Source: Agromyces protaetiae
Lineage (GTDB): Bacteria; Actinomycetota; Actinomycetes; Actinomycetales; Microbacteriaceae
NCBI RefSeq assembly: GCF_030866785.1
Contig: NZ_CP133018.1
Span: 3,596,001 to 3,660,000, forward strand
Direction of reading: 5' to 3'
DNA: 64,000 nt
The first letter of the stretch is position 1. Every line of letters starts with the position of its first letter. A program made the position numbers and the translations under genes. This document shows, one piece after another, positions 26,149-34,520 of the stretch. Under the pieces are notes generated by a model. It was not told where the DNA came from and searched no databases. It saw only the letters and a program-made list of their open reading frames with translations.

Positions 26149-26210
26149 GGAAGTCGGATAGTGGGTTGGAAGTCGCCCCGGAGTGCCTTCCAACCCACTT
26201 TCCGACTTCC
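26149..26210. repeat. 62-bp palindromic element
   Basis: The arm at 26149-26172 begins GGAAGTCGGATAGTGGG and is mirrored at 26187-26210 with one mismatch in 24, around a 14-base loop. It lies between the LysR gene and the CinA gene, both plus strand. A diverged copy occurs at 59729. It could act as a terminator or be a mobile palindromic repeat. Confidence 0.85.
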
Positions 26211-26247
26211 CACACACAATCTCGCGTTTCCCACACACAATCTCGCG
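26207..26247. repeat. 20-bp direct repeat pair
   Basis: ttcccacacacaatctcgcg occurs at 26207-26226 and again at 26228-26247. The pair abuts the palindromic element and lies just upstream of the CinA start. Confidence 0.9.
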
Positions 26248-26261
26248 CACGAGGGAGCAAC

Positions 26262-26753
26262 ATGCAGGATCCGGCAGAGGAGTACGCCGAGGATGCGGCG
26301 GAGATCGCCGAGCGCGTCACGCAGCTCGGGTTGACGGTCGCCACGGCCGAGTCGCTGACGGCGGGGGCTATCTCGGTCGCGCTCGGGGCCGCGCCCGAGG
26401 CATCCGACTGGTATCGAGGCGGCGTCGCCGCCTACTCAGAGGAGGTCAAGCGCGAGGTGCTCGGCGTGACCGCCGAGCAGGTCACGTCGGCCGAGTGCGC
26501 GCGCGAGCTCGCGCTGGGCGTCGCGAGGCTTCTGGGGGCGGATGCCTCGGTCGCGGTCACGGGCGTCGGAGGCCCCGGCCCGACCGAGGGCGAGCCCGAG
26601 GGCACCGTGTTCGCCGCCGCGCAGGTGCACGGCGAGGTCTTCGAGGCGCACCACGTGTTCGTGGGCGACCCCGCCGAGGTCGTGCACGAGACCGTCGGAG
26701 CCGCCCTCGCGCTGCTCCGGCACGCGCTCGAGGCGACCGCGTCGGTCGACTAG
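26262..26753 (+). CDS. CinA family protein (nicotinamide-nucleotide amidohydrolase domain)
   Basis: A 163-residue stand-alone CinA C-terminal domain (PncC type), which deamidates NMN to NaMN. The signature ATAESLTAGAISVAL is near residue 28 and TGVGGPGPTEGEPEGTVF near residue 102. The N-terminal COG1058 domain of full-length CinA is absent, as in many bacteria. ATG 26262 has GAGGGAG upstream. The gene converges on the zinc dehydrogenase gene 13 bases away. Confidence 0.9.
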   Translation: MQDPAEEYAEDAAEIAERVTQLGLTVATAESLTAGAISVALGAAPEASDWYRGGVAAYSEEVKREVLGVTAEQVTSAECARELALGVARLLGADASVAVTGVGGPGPTEGEPEGTVFAAAQVHGEVFEAHHVFVGDPAEVVHETVGAALALLRHALEATASVD

Positions 26754-26766
26754 CGAGCTGCGTTCG

Positions 26767-27858
26767 TCAGGGGATGATCGCGGCGCGGGTGACCTCGCGT
26801 CGGGCGGAGGCGTTCAGCGCATCCTCGATCCCCTCGATCGGGAACGTGGCGTCGACGAGCGCGTCGTACGGCAGTAGGTCGATCGTCTCCTCGAGGAAGG
26901 CCAGCGCCGTACGCAGGTACCGCGGTTCGTACCGGTCGACGTGACGGACCGTGAGCGCACGCCGTGTCGACAGACCCGGGTCGTAGTCCACCGTCGTCCC
27001 GGGCGACAGGTTGCCCATGACGAGGTAGGTTCCGCCGCGCCGGAGGGTGGTGAGGCCCTCGGCGAAGGCGGCGGGCACCCCGGTGAGTTCGACCGCGCCG
27101 TCGGGACCGCGTCCTCCGGTGAGGTCGAGCACCTTGCTGCGGCGCTCCTCCGAGTCGGGCACGCGCTGGATGTCGATCGTCTCGTGAGCGCCGAACCGCT
27201 TCGCGAGTTCGAGGCGGGAGGCGACGCCGTCGACGACGATGACACGGTTGCCCCGGTGCGCGAGGATGGCGGTCGCGTACAGCCCGAGGCCGCCGGCGCC
27301 CTGGATCATCACGGTCTCGTCGGGGCGGAAGCCGACCTGATCGAGGCCGAAGAGCACCTGGGCCAACGCGCAGTTCGCCGATGCGGCGACGCCGTCCGGC
27401 AGGTCCTCGCGCACCTTGTACACGTACTGGCGCGGCGCGATGTAGTAGTGCGTGGCGTACGACGTGTGGAAGTGCGGCCACTCGTCCGGGCTCTTCGTGT
27501 AGTGCTCGTACGCGTTGTCGCACAGGTTCCACTCGCCGCGCACGCAGTGGAAGCACCGCTCGCAGGTCTGGAAGTAGGGCGCGACGATGCGGTCGCCGAC
27601 CTGCAGAGGCTCCCCGGCATTGTCGACCGTCCGGCCGTCGCCGAGCGCCACGACGACGCCGACCATCTCGTGACCGAGGCCTCCGCTCTTCTTCTGCGGG
27701 TGCTTGCCGTTCCAGATGTGCAGCTCCGAGCCGCACACGTTCGCCCGCAGGACGCGCATCACGATGGCCCCGGGGGCGGGCTCGGGCACGTCGTACGAAC
27801 GGAGCTCGAGCCGGCCCGGTTCGGTCATGTACGCGAGCGTGCCGGAAGCGTTAGCCAT
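26767..27858 (-). CDS. Zinc-binding dehydrogenase (threonine/alcohol dehydrogenase-like)
   Basis: A 363-residue MDR enzyme. The catalytic zinc ligands are in NVCGSELHIW and GHEMVG. Unlike the MDR gene at 6462, the structural zinc lobe is intact (TCERCFHCVRGEWNLC, four Cys). The NAD fold has IQGAGGLGLYA near residue 185. It is the last gene of the TRAP transporter unit, separated from the large permease by 42 bases. It probably oxidises the hydroxy substrate brought in by the TRAP system. Confidence 0.87.
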   Translation of the reverse strand: MANASGTLAYMTEPGRLELRSYDVPEPAPGAIVMRVLRANVCGSELHIWNGKHPQKKSGGLGHEMVGVVVALGDGRTVDNAGEPLQVGDRIVAPYFQTCERCFHCVRGEWNLCDNAYEHYTKSPDEWPHFHTSYATHYYIAPRQYVYKVREDLPDGVAASANCALAQVLFGLDQVGFRPDETVMIQGAGGLGLYATAILAHRGNRVIVVDGVASRLELAKRFGAHETIDIQRVPDSEERRSKVLDLTGGRGPDGAVELTGVPAAFAEGLTTLRRGGTYLVMGNLSPGTTVDYDPGLSTRRALTVRHVDRYEPRYLRTALAFLEETIDLLPYDALVDATFPIEGIEDALNASARREVTRAAIIP

Positions 27859-27900
27859 GGTTCCTCCTGGTGATGAATGGATGCATGCCGCCCGGCCCGG

Positions 27901-29340
27901 TCACATCAGACTCGGCAGCAGCGTGACGATGCCGGGCACCGCGATCAGTATCGCGATCACGAGCAGGTCCGAGGCGATGAACGGGAGTGCGCTCTTGTAG
28001 ATGTCCCCCATCGTCATCGAGGTGGGCGCGTACTGCCTGATCACGAACAGGGACATCCCGAACGGCGGTGTCACCGTGCCGATCTGGATGGCGACGATCA
28101 TGATGATGCCGAACCAGATCGGGTCGAAGCCGGCCACCGCCACGATCGGCATGAACAGGGGGATGGTGAGCAGCACGATGGCGATCGACTCCAGGAACAG
28201 GCCCAGGATGATCACGATCACCAGCATGATGACCAGCAACAGCGTCGGGTTGCCCGTGAGGCCCGTGATGAACTCCACGAATGCCGTGACACTGCCGCTG
28301 CCCGCCAGCACCCGCCCGTAGATCGCGGCGCTCGCGATGATCAGGAAGATCATCCCGGTTGCGAGGAGGGTGTGCTTGAAGGCCTCGACGAGCACGGCGC
28401 GCGTGAGCCGCCGGAAGACGACCAGCAGCAGCACCGTCGCACCCACGGCGACGGCCGCGGCCTCGGTCGGTGTGGCGATGCCGAACAGGATCAGGAGCAG
28501 CACGCCGACGATGATCGTCAGCATCCCGAAGAGGCTCACGAGCGAGCCCTGCTTCTCCGCGGGCGAGCTCGCGGTAGCCAGCGCGGCCGCGGTCGTCTTC
28601 GCCCGCGTCAGGAGCGCGCCACCGGGAGCCCCGGATGCCTCGCCGGCCGGCGCCGGCCCGCCCGGTGCCGACGGGCGCAGCGATGCGCCCGCCCGACGGC
28701 TGGGGCGTTCGGCGCCGCCGAAGAAGTACGCCCACACGGCGACGACGATGGCGTAGCCGATCGCCATCGCGATGCCCGGCAGGATTCCGGCGATGAGCAG
28801 CGGACCGACGGGAACGCCCGCGGTCGCGCCCCACACGATGACGACCGTGCTCGGCGGCAGGATCATCGCGAGCCCGCCGGAGCCCAGCACCGATCCCACC
28901 GCGAGCCTGGGCGAGTAGCCACGACGCGCCATCTCGGGCACGAGGGTCCCGCCCAGCATCGCCGTGGACGCCATAACGGACCCGGAGAGGACGCCGAGGA
29001 GGGCGCCCATGCCGACGGAGATGAACGCGAGACGGCCGGGCAGTCGTTTCAGCCCGCGCTCCACCGCGGCGATGGCGTCGAAGGCGAGCCCGGATCGGAA
29101 GAAGAGCTCACCCATGAGGATGAACATCGGAATCGCCGTCAGGGTGAAGGTCGCGAGGCCCGACACCATCGAGACGACGGTCATCTCGATGCCCGGTCCG
29201 AATCCGTAGAGGATGACGGCGCCGATCGCCGACACGACGAGGAGGGCGATCGCGACGGGGAACCGCAGCGAGAGCATGATCGCGAGGCCCGCGACGAAGA
29301 GCACCAGCCAGCCCATGGGGTCGAGTCCGCCCATGCTCAC
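27901..29340 (-). CDS. TRAP transporter large permease (DctM)
   Basis: A 479-residue membrane protein with about twelve spans. Family segments include LMGELFFRSGLAFDAIAAVE near residue 72 and MFILMGELFF. It couples substrate uptake to the sodium or proton gradient. It is about 50 residues longer than typical because a charged, Pro/Ala-rich loop (roughly residues 205-265) is inserted between spans. The start overlaps the DctQ stop by 4 bases. Confidence 0.9.
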   Translation of the reverse strand: MSMGGLDPMGWLVLFVAGLAIMLSLRFPVAIALLVVSAIGAVILYGFGPGIEMTVVSMVSGLATFTLTAIPMFILMGELFFRSGLAFDAIAAVERGLKRLPGRLAFISVGMGALLGVLSGSVMASTAMLGGTLVPEMARRGYSPRLAVGSVLGSGGLAMILPPSTVVIVWGATAGVPVGPLLIAGILPGIAMAIGYAIVVAVWAYFFGGAERPSRRAGASLRPSAPGGPAPAGEASGAPGGALLTRAKTTAAALATASSPAEKQGSLVSLFGMLTIIVGVLLLILFGIATPTEAAAVAVGATVLLLVVFRRLTRAVLVEAFKHTLLATGMIFLIIASAAIYGRVLAGSGSVTAFVEFITGLTGNPTLLLVIMLVIVIILGLFLESIAIVLLTIPLFMPIVAVAGFDPIWFGIIMIVAIQIGTVTPPFGMSLFVIRQYAPTSMTMGDIYKSALPFIASDLLVIAILIAVPGIVTLLPSLM

Positions 29341-29849
29341 TCACCCCCCGCTTCCATCGCCACGGCGGGCACCGCGTCGCGAGCCTGCCGAGCGCGCTGG
29401 ATGCCGCTCAACAGCTCGTTCGCGGCCAGCAGCACGAGTCCGATGAAGAGCGCGAGCATGAGGACCCATCTGGGCAGTCCGAACGTCGAGCCCATCTTGA
29501 TCCCGGTGGACAGGTCGCGCGCGAGCATCTGCACCGCGAACCAGGCGAGGGCCGCGGCGATGACCGAGGTGCCGAAGCGCGAGAAGACGTCGGCGACGTG
29601 GCGCGCACGCGAGAACCGCGGCGGGATGAGGTCGACTCGCACGTTCCGATCGCGCAGCGCGACATACCCCAGGGCGAGGAAGACGGTGAGCGCGAGCGCG
29701 AACTCCGTGGATTCGAACAGGAAGCGGTTGGGCTGCCGGAAGACGTACCGCAACACCACCCCTCCGATCGTGGCGACGGCGATGTAGGCGAGCGTGACGG
29801 CGGCGAGCGTAGCGCTCGCCACCGTCACCGCCTTGATGAGTCGTGTCAT
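29337..29849 (-). CDS. TRAP transporter small permease (DctQ)
   Basis: A 170-residue membrane protein with four predicted spans and the family segment FRQPNRFLFESTEFALALTV near residue 38. It partners DctM and DctP. The gene lies 23 bases after the DctP gene and overlaps dctM by 4 bases. Confidence 0.85.
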   Translation of the reverse strand: MTRLIKAVTVASATLAAVTLAYIAVATIGGVVLRYVFRQPNRFLFESTEFALALTVFLALGYVALRDRNVRVDLIPPRFSRARHVADVFSRFGTSVIAAALAWFAVQMLARDLSTGIKMGSTFGLPRWVLMLALFIGLVLLAANELLSGIQRARQARDAVPAVAMEAGGE

Positions 29850-29872
29850 GGTGCGAAGGTCGCCGTTCCCCG

Positions 29873-30898
29873 TCAGTTGCCTTCGTAGAACGCCCGGACC
29901 TCGGCGGCCCGCGGGACGCGCGCCTCGAGGAGGTCCCAGCCGATGTCACGCGCCTGCTGCTGGAATCGCTCGATGCCGGCCTCGGTCGGAAGGAGCTGTT
30001 CCTTGCCCTCGCTCTCCCATTGGGCGTACTCCTCCTCGATGATCGGGCCGTAGATCTCGGGGAGCTCGCGCTCGACCTCGGCGACCGCGTCGGTCAGCGC
30101 CTCCTGCGAGCGCTCGTCCAGCGAGTTCCAGGTGTCGAGGTTCATCAGCAGCGGGTAGCGGATCGTCAGGTACGGCGCACGGTACGACGCCTGGATGGGC
30201 TCGGCGATGCCGAGCGCGTACATCCCGGTGTTGCCGGCCGCGAAGCCGTCGATGGTGCCACGCTCCATGGCCGTGTAGATCTCGCCGACCGGCATGTTCA
30301 CGACCTCAGCGCCCAGCGCCTCGAGCATCGGCTGCTGCGTCGGGCCGCCGCGCATGAGCCACCCGCTCAGGTCGGGATTCTCGAGGTCGATCTCGGGCCA
30401 CCGGTCGCCGAAGTGCAGCATGTAGGCCATGTCGGAGATGGTGGCTCCGAGGACGTGCAGTCCGACCTCCTCGTGCCACTCGTTGATGAGGTCGAGGGCA
30501 CCGTTCTCCCGGTCCTCGGCGGGCTGGTTCGGGGTGAGGTCGAAGACCTCGGCCTCCGGCAGGATCTGCGTGTAGTAGGCGCTCGAGACGTTCGCGAGGT
30601 CGAGCGCGCCGCTCTGCACGTTCTCGGCGGCGTCGTTCGGCGTGATCGCCTCGGGTCCACCGACGTACTCGATGGTGATCCAGGGAGCGTCTTCCTCGAG
30701 CTTCTCGACGATCCGCCACAGGCCGAGATTCTCGGGCGCATCCTTGGTCTGCGTGGTCGCGAGACGCAGCGTGACCTCGCCGCCCTCGGCCATCGCTCCG
30801 CCTCCGGCCCCGCCTCCGAGGCAGCCCGTCATCGTCATGGTGAGTGCCGCAGCGAAGGCGGCGACACCCAGTGTGCGAGCTCTGTTCTTCCTGGACAT
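29873..30898 (-). CDS. TRAP transporter substrate-binding lipoprotein (DctP family)
   Basis: A 341-residue solute receptor. The N-terminus has an Arg/Lys n-region, a hydrophobic core and the lipobox MTGC at residues 23-26, so it is a lipoprotein. The segment GWLMRGGPTQQPMLEALGAE near residue 175 holds the Arg expected to grip a carboxylate. TRAP receptors bind organic acids, so the substrate is probably a carboxylate. ATG 30898 has AAAGGAACG upstream. It is the promoter-proximal gene of the unit DctP, DctQ, DctM, dehydrogenase. Confidence 0.88.
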   Translation of the reverse strand: MSRKNRARTLGVAAFAAALTMTMTGCLGGGAGGGAMAEGGEVTLRLATTQTKDAPENLGLWRIVEKLEEDAPWITIEYVGGPEAITPNDAAENVQSGALDLANVSSAYYTQILPEAEVFDLTPNQPAEDRENGALDLINEWHEEVGLHVLGATISDMAYMLHFGDRWPEIDLENPDLSGWLMRGGPTQQPMLEALGAEVVNMPVGEIYTAMERGTIDGFAAGNTGMYALGIAEPIQASYRAPYLTIRYPLLMNLDTWNSLDERSQEALTDAVAEVERELPEIYGPIIEEEYAQWESEGKEQLLPTEAGIERFQQQARDIGWDLLEARVPRAAEVRAFYEGN

Positions 30899-30952
30899 CT
30901 TTGTCGTTCCTTTGGTGTGAGAGTTCGGACTGCCTCTACGGCAACACGAGTG

Positions 30953-30965
30953 ATCGTATGACAAT
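30953..30965. promoter_or_regulatory. Putative GntR operator, left site
   Basis: ATCGTATGACAAT on the plus strand. Read on the minus strand it contains TTGTCA, a plausible -35 hexamer for dctP. It matches the inverted site at 31059-31071 at 12 of 13 bases. FadR/FCD-type GntR proteins bind short sites of the GT...AC type. Confidence 0.5.
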
Positions 30966-31058
30966 CAGGTGAAATTGCAAACACCCGACGCGTCATCGGT
31001 TGCGTATTTCCGCGTCATTGCCGAAGATGGATGAGCGCGCTGCGTTCACGTCTGTACT

Positions 31059-31071
31059 ATTGTCAGACGAT
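31059..31071. promoter_or_regulatory. Putative GntR operator, right site
   Basis: ATTGTCAGACGAT; its reverse complement differs from the left site by one base. It contains TTGTCA (31060-31065), a plausible -35 hexamer for the plus-strand operon starting at 31105. The two sites thus lie symmetrically at the two divergent promoters. Confidence 0.5.
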
Positions 31072-31104
31072 ATCTGCCCTGCGCGATACAGAGAGGTAGC
31101 TCGC

Positions 31105-31929
31105 ATGACGACCGATGTCCGGCACCGGATCACGGTGGTGCGATACGGCACCCGAACGGGTCATCGCCACCAGATGTTCCTCAACGACCACCTGTCGTCC
31201 GTGCCGGACGCCGAGATCGACATGGACTACTTCTTCTGGGTGGTGGACGGCCCGGCCGGGGTGTTCGTCGTCGACACCGGGTTCTCACGGGCCGGCGGCG
31301 CGGCCCGGGGGCGCGAGCTGCTCGCCGACCCGAAAGACCTCTTCGCGGCGGCCGGCGCCGACCCCGCTTCGGCTCCCACCGTCATCGTGACGCACGGCCA
31401 CTACGACCATGTGGGCAACATCGACGCGTTCGGGTCGTCGACGGTCGTCATGGCACAGGCCGAATTCGACTTCTGGACCGGCCCGCTCGCCGGCCGCGCC
31501 CACTTCGCGCATTCGACCGACGCCTCCGACGTCGCGGCGCTGCGACAGGCGGCCGCATCCGGTCGGCTGCGCACCTTCGAGGGCCGACTCGAGGTCGCGC
31601 CCGGGCTGACGCTCATCGAGGTCGGTGGCCACACGCCCGGTCAGTGCATCGTGCTCGTCGAGACGACGGAAGGCGCCGTGCTGCTCACCAGCGACGCCGC
31701 GCACTACTACGAGGAGCTGGAGGCGGACCGGCCGTTCGCGGTCGTCGCGGACCTCCCGGCCATGTACGAGGCCTTCGACCTCGTGAACGCGATGGTCGCC
31801 GACGGCACGGCTGCACACGTCATCGCCGGGCACGACCCCTCGGTGACGCACCGCTATCAGCGGTACGCGACCGGCGAGGAGGTCGGTGTCGTGCTGCAGA
31901 TCGGCGAGCCGGCCACGAAGGAAGGATGA
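31105..31929 (+). CDS. MBL-fold hydrolase, N-acyl-homoserine-lactonase-like
   Basis: A 274-residue metallo-beta-lactamase-fold protein. The dinuclear metal site is visible as THGHYDHVG near residue 98, GGHTPGQ near residue 176, SDAAHYYEEL near residue 198 and AGHDPS near residue 245. The closest recognisable family is the AttM/AiiA lactonase group, but in this catabolic operon it more likely opens a metabolic lactone or ester than a quorum signal. ATG 31105 has GAGAGG upstream. It leads the operon driven by the divergent promoter and overlaps the SDR gene by 4 bases. Confidence 0.82.
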   Translation: MTTDVRHRITVVRYGTRTGHRHQMFLNDHLSSVPDAEIDMDYFFWVVDGPAGVFVVDTGFSRAGGAARGRELLADPKDLFAAAGADPASAPTVIVTHGHYDHVGNIDAFGSSTVVMAQAEFDFWTGPLAGRAHFAHSTDASDVAALRQAAASGRLRTFEGRLEVAPGLTLIEVGGHTPGQCIVLVETTEGAVLLTSDAAHYYEELEADRPFAVVADLPAMYEAFDLVNAMVADGTAAHVIAGHDPSVTHRYQRYATGEEVGVVLQIGEPATKEG

Positions 31930-32786
31930 CGATGGAGCACTCAGGACGGTTCTCGGGCCAGGTGGCGGTGGTGACGGGCGGCGGTGGCGGCATCGGCAGC
32001 GCCTCCGCCCGCCGTCTCTCACAGGACGGCGCCGCGGTCGTCGTCGTGGATCGCGATCTCGAATCCGCCCAGCGCGTCGTCGACTCCCTTCCGGGTCAGG
32101 CCATCGCGGTCGCAGCGGATGTCTCGGAGGAAGCCGGCGTCGCCGAGTACATCGACCGGGCCGTGGAGGCGTTCGGCAGGGTCGACCTGCATCACCTCAA
32201 TGCCGGCATCTTCGGCGGGTTCACCGAGCTCGTCGATCAGGACGTCGCCGAGTTCGACCGGGTCATGGCGGTCAACGTCAGGGGGACGTTCCTCGGCGTC
32301 CGCGCCGCGTTCCAGCGCTATCGCACGCAGGGGACCCGCGGAGCGGTCGTCCTGACGGGCTCGATCGCCGGGCACACCGGCAGCGCCGATCTGCTGCCCT
32401 ACCAGGTCTCAAAGCACGCCGTCGGCGGGCTCGTGCACGCCGCGGCCGTCTATGGCGGGCCTCTCGGCGTACGCGTGAACGCGGTGGCTCCGGGGATCGT
32501 GCCGACCGCGCTGTTCGCGTCGGCCGGCGACGGCCAGCTCGGCGGCGGGAACGACATGGTGCGTCGCGCGAGCACGACTCCGCTGCGTCGCGCCGGCACA
32601 CCCGAGGAGATGGCCGGTGTCGCGGCGTTCCTGCTCAGTGAGGACGCCGGATACGTCACGGGCCAGATCGTCGTCGCCGACGGCGGCGCCACCATCGTCA
32701 ACACCGTGCGCCCCTCCGGGGGTGCGGGTGCCTGGTCGACGGGCGCCGTCGACGATGCGATGTACGGCGAGGGGTGGGGACGATGA
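31926..32786 (+). CDS. SDR family oxidoreductase
   Basis: A 286-residue classical short-chain dehydrogenase. The NAD(P) motif TGGGGGIGSA is near residue 19, the NAG motif appears as LNAGIFGG, and the catalytic Ser (TGSIAG) and YQVSK Tyr-Lys pair are intact. A C-terminal extension of about 30 Gly/Ala-rich residues follows the usual end of the fold. The start is ATG 31926, overlapping the MBL stop; ATG 31932 is an alternative. Confidence 0.88.
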   Translation: MTMEHSGRFSGQVAVVTGGGGGIGSASARRLSQDGAAVVVVDRDLESAQRVVDSLPGQAIAVAADVSEEAGVAEYIDRAVEAFGRVDLHHLNAGIFGGFTELVDQDVAEFDRVMAVNVRGTFLGVRAAFQRYRTQGTRGAVVLTGSIAGHTGSADLLPYQVSKHAVGGLVHAAAVYGGPLGVRVNAVAPGIVPTALFASAGDGQLGGGNDMVRRASTTPLRRAGTPEEMAGVAAFLLSEDAGYVTGQIVVADGGATIVNTVRPSGGAGAWSTGAVDDAMYGEGWGR

Positions 32787-33703
32787 CACACGGTGCCCGA
32801 CCCGTCGGCTTCATCGGCCTGGGCAACATGGGCGGCCGGATGGCCCGACGTTTGCGTGACGCGGGCGTCGACGTGCTCGGGTTCGACCCGCGGGCCGGCG
32901 TAGCCGAGGAGATCGGCGTGCGGGCGGCGACCTCTTCGGGAGCGGTGTTCGCCGACGCGTCGATCGTGCTGCTCTCGCTGCCCGACGACAACGTGGTGCG
33001 ATCGGTGATGACCGATCCCGCCGTGCGCGAGGAGCTCCGCGCGGACCACCTCGTGATCGACCTCAGCACGTCGGCGCCCGAGGTCTCGCAGCAGCTCGCG
33101 ACGGAGGTCGCAGCGCGCGGCGCGCGGTTCCTGGACGCGGGGATCTCAGGTGGTGCCGCTGCCGCGGAGGCCGGCACGCTCACCATCATGATCGGCGGGG
33201 ACGCCGCGGACGTCCAACGCGCGGAACCGGTCTTCGCGCCGTTCGCGAGCCGTGTGATCCACTGCGGGCCGAGCGGGGCGGGGCACACCGTCAAGCTGCT
33301 CAACAACTTCCTCAACGCCGTCACCCTTTCGGCAACCGCCGAGGTGATGGTCGCCGCCAAGAAGGCCGGCCTCGACCTGGCGACGGTCCTCGAGGTGATC
33401 AATGCGAGCTCGGGCGTCTCCTTCGCGAGCCAGAAGCGCTTCCCGGCGATCATCCAGGGCGACTACCTGGAGGGCGGCCTGACGAACACCCTCATGCTGA
33501 AGGACGTCGCGCTGTACCTGTCCATGTTGTCGAGCCTGGGCGTCGCGAGCCTGAACGCGCCGGGCCCCGTCGCCAGCTTCGGTCTCGCCCGCTCGCTCGG
33601 CTACGCCGACCGCATCAGCAACACCGTCGTGGACGCGATCGGGGATGTGTCCGGCGGCATCCGACTCCACGAACCCACCCCCTCAGAGGACGGCACGCCA
33701 TGA
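32783..33703 (+). CDS. Beta-hydroxyacid dehydrogenase (HIBADH/GarR type), first copy
   Basis: A 306-residue NAD(P)-dependent dehydrogenase. The Rossmann motif GFIGLGNMGGRMARRL is near residue 9, the substrate motif DAGISGGAAAAEAG near residue 118, and the catalytic lysine lies in GHTVKLLNNFLN near residue 170. The family includes 3-hydroxyisobutyrate dehydrogenase and tartronate semialdehyde reductase. It overlaps both neighbours by 4 bases. A paralogue is encoded three genes downstream. Confidence 0.88.
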   Translation: MTHGARPVGFIGLGNMGGRMARRLRDAGVDVLGFDPRAGVAEEIGVRAATSSGAVFADASIVLLSLPDDNVVRSVMTDPAVREELRADHLVIDLSTSAPEVSQQLATEVAARGARFLDAGISGGAAAAEAGTLTIMIGGDAADVQRAEPVFAPFASRVIHCGPSGAGHTVKLLNNFLNAVTLSATAEVMVAAKKAGLDLATVLEVINASSGVSFASQKRFPAIIQGDYLEGGLTNTLMLKDVALYLSMLSSLGVASLNAPGPVASFGLARSLGYADRISNTVVDAIGDVSGGIRLHEPTPSEDGTP

Positions 33704-34104
33704 TCATCACGTCAGCGCACGACCAAGCGGGAACTGCGGGGAAGAAGGGGTCCCAGTTCACCGGGGCCGCCTATCCCTACCTCACCATGCCCGCGACCGA
33801 CGGCGTCACGATCAACACCGTCACGTTCACACCCGGCGCACGGACCTTCTGGCACCGGCACGAACACGGGCAGATCCTGCAGGTGCTCGCCGGCCGCGGC
33901 CGCATCCAGTCGGAGGGCACCGACGTCGAATGGCTTCGCGCCGGCGACACCGTGTGGATCCCGCCGGGGGAACGTCACTGGCACGGCGCCGACGCCGACG
34001 CGTTCATGGTGCACGTGGCCATCTCGCTCGGCGAGACGCAGTGGGAGGAGCCGCTCTCCGAAGACGACTACGAGACCGCAACGCCGAAGGGATCCGCCCG
34101 ATGA
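33700..34104 (+). CDS. Cupin-domain protein
   Basis: A 134-residue single cupin. Metal ligands are visible as WHRHEHGQ near residue 48 and PPGERHWHG near residue 88, so two His, Glu and a further His are available. It is translationally coupled to both neighbours. Cupins paired with carboxymuconolactone-decarboxylase-like proteins are common in small-acid and aromatic catabolic operons; the reaction is unknown. Confidence 0.85.
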   Translation: MIITSAHDQAGTAGKKGSQFTGAAYPYLTMPATDGVTINTVTFTPGARTFWHRHEHGQILQVLAGRGRIQSEGTDVEWLRAGDTVWIPPGERHWHGADADAFMVHVAISLGETQWEEPLSEDDYETATPKGSAR

Positions 34105-34520
34105 CCACCGAGAACACCGCGACCACCGAGCACACCACCGTGTACGAGGCCTACGATCGCGGACTCGGGATTCGCCGCGAAGTGCTGGGCGACGCGCATG
34201 TCGAGCGCTCGCTGGCGGGGGTCACCGAGTTCACCAGGCCGATCCAGGAGCTGGTCACCGCGTATTGCTGGGGCGAGGTGTGGTCGCGGCCCGGCATCGA
34301 CCGCAAGACGCGCAGCCTCGTGAACCTCGCCATGCTCACCGCACTGAACCGCAACCACGAGCTCGGCGTGCACGTGCGCGGGGCCGTCAACAATGGCTGC
34401 ACTCCCGAGGAGATCCGCGAGGTGCTGATCCAGACCGCGATCTACGTGGGGGTCCCTGCCTCGCTGGAGTCGTTCCGCGTGGCCGACCAGGTCATCACGG
34501 AGATGCAGCAGGATGACTGA
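34101..34520 (+). CDS. Carboxymuconolactone decarboxylase family protein
   Basis: A 139-residue all-helical protein. AYCWGEVW near residue 54 and NRNHELGVHVRGAVNNGC near residue 91 match the PcaC-like group and carry its conserved Glu, Cys and His positions. The true activity may be decarboxylation of a gamma-lactone or a peroxidase-like reaction. It overlaps the cupin gene by 4 bases and the next dehydrogenase by 8. Confidence 0.85.
   Translation: MTTENTATTEHTTVYEAYDRGLGIRREVLGDAHVERSLAGVTEFTRPIQELVTAYCWGEVWSRPGIDRKTRSLVNLAMLTALNRNHELGVHVRGAVNNGCTPEEIREVLIQTAIYVGVPASLESFRVADQVITEMQQDD

Noticed and set aside
31105..31929. Quorum-quenching lactonase
   Set aside because: The fold matches, but the operon context is catabolic, so I kept only the general MBL hydrolase call.
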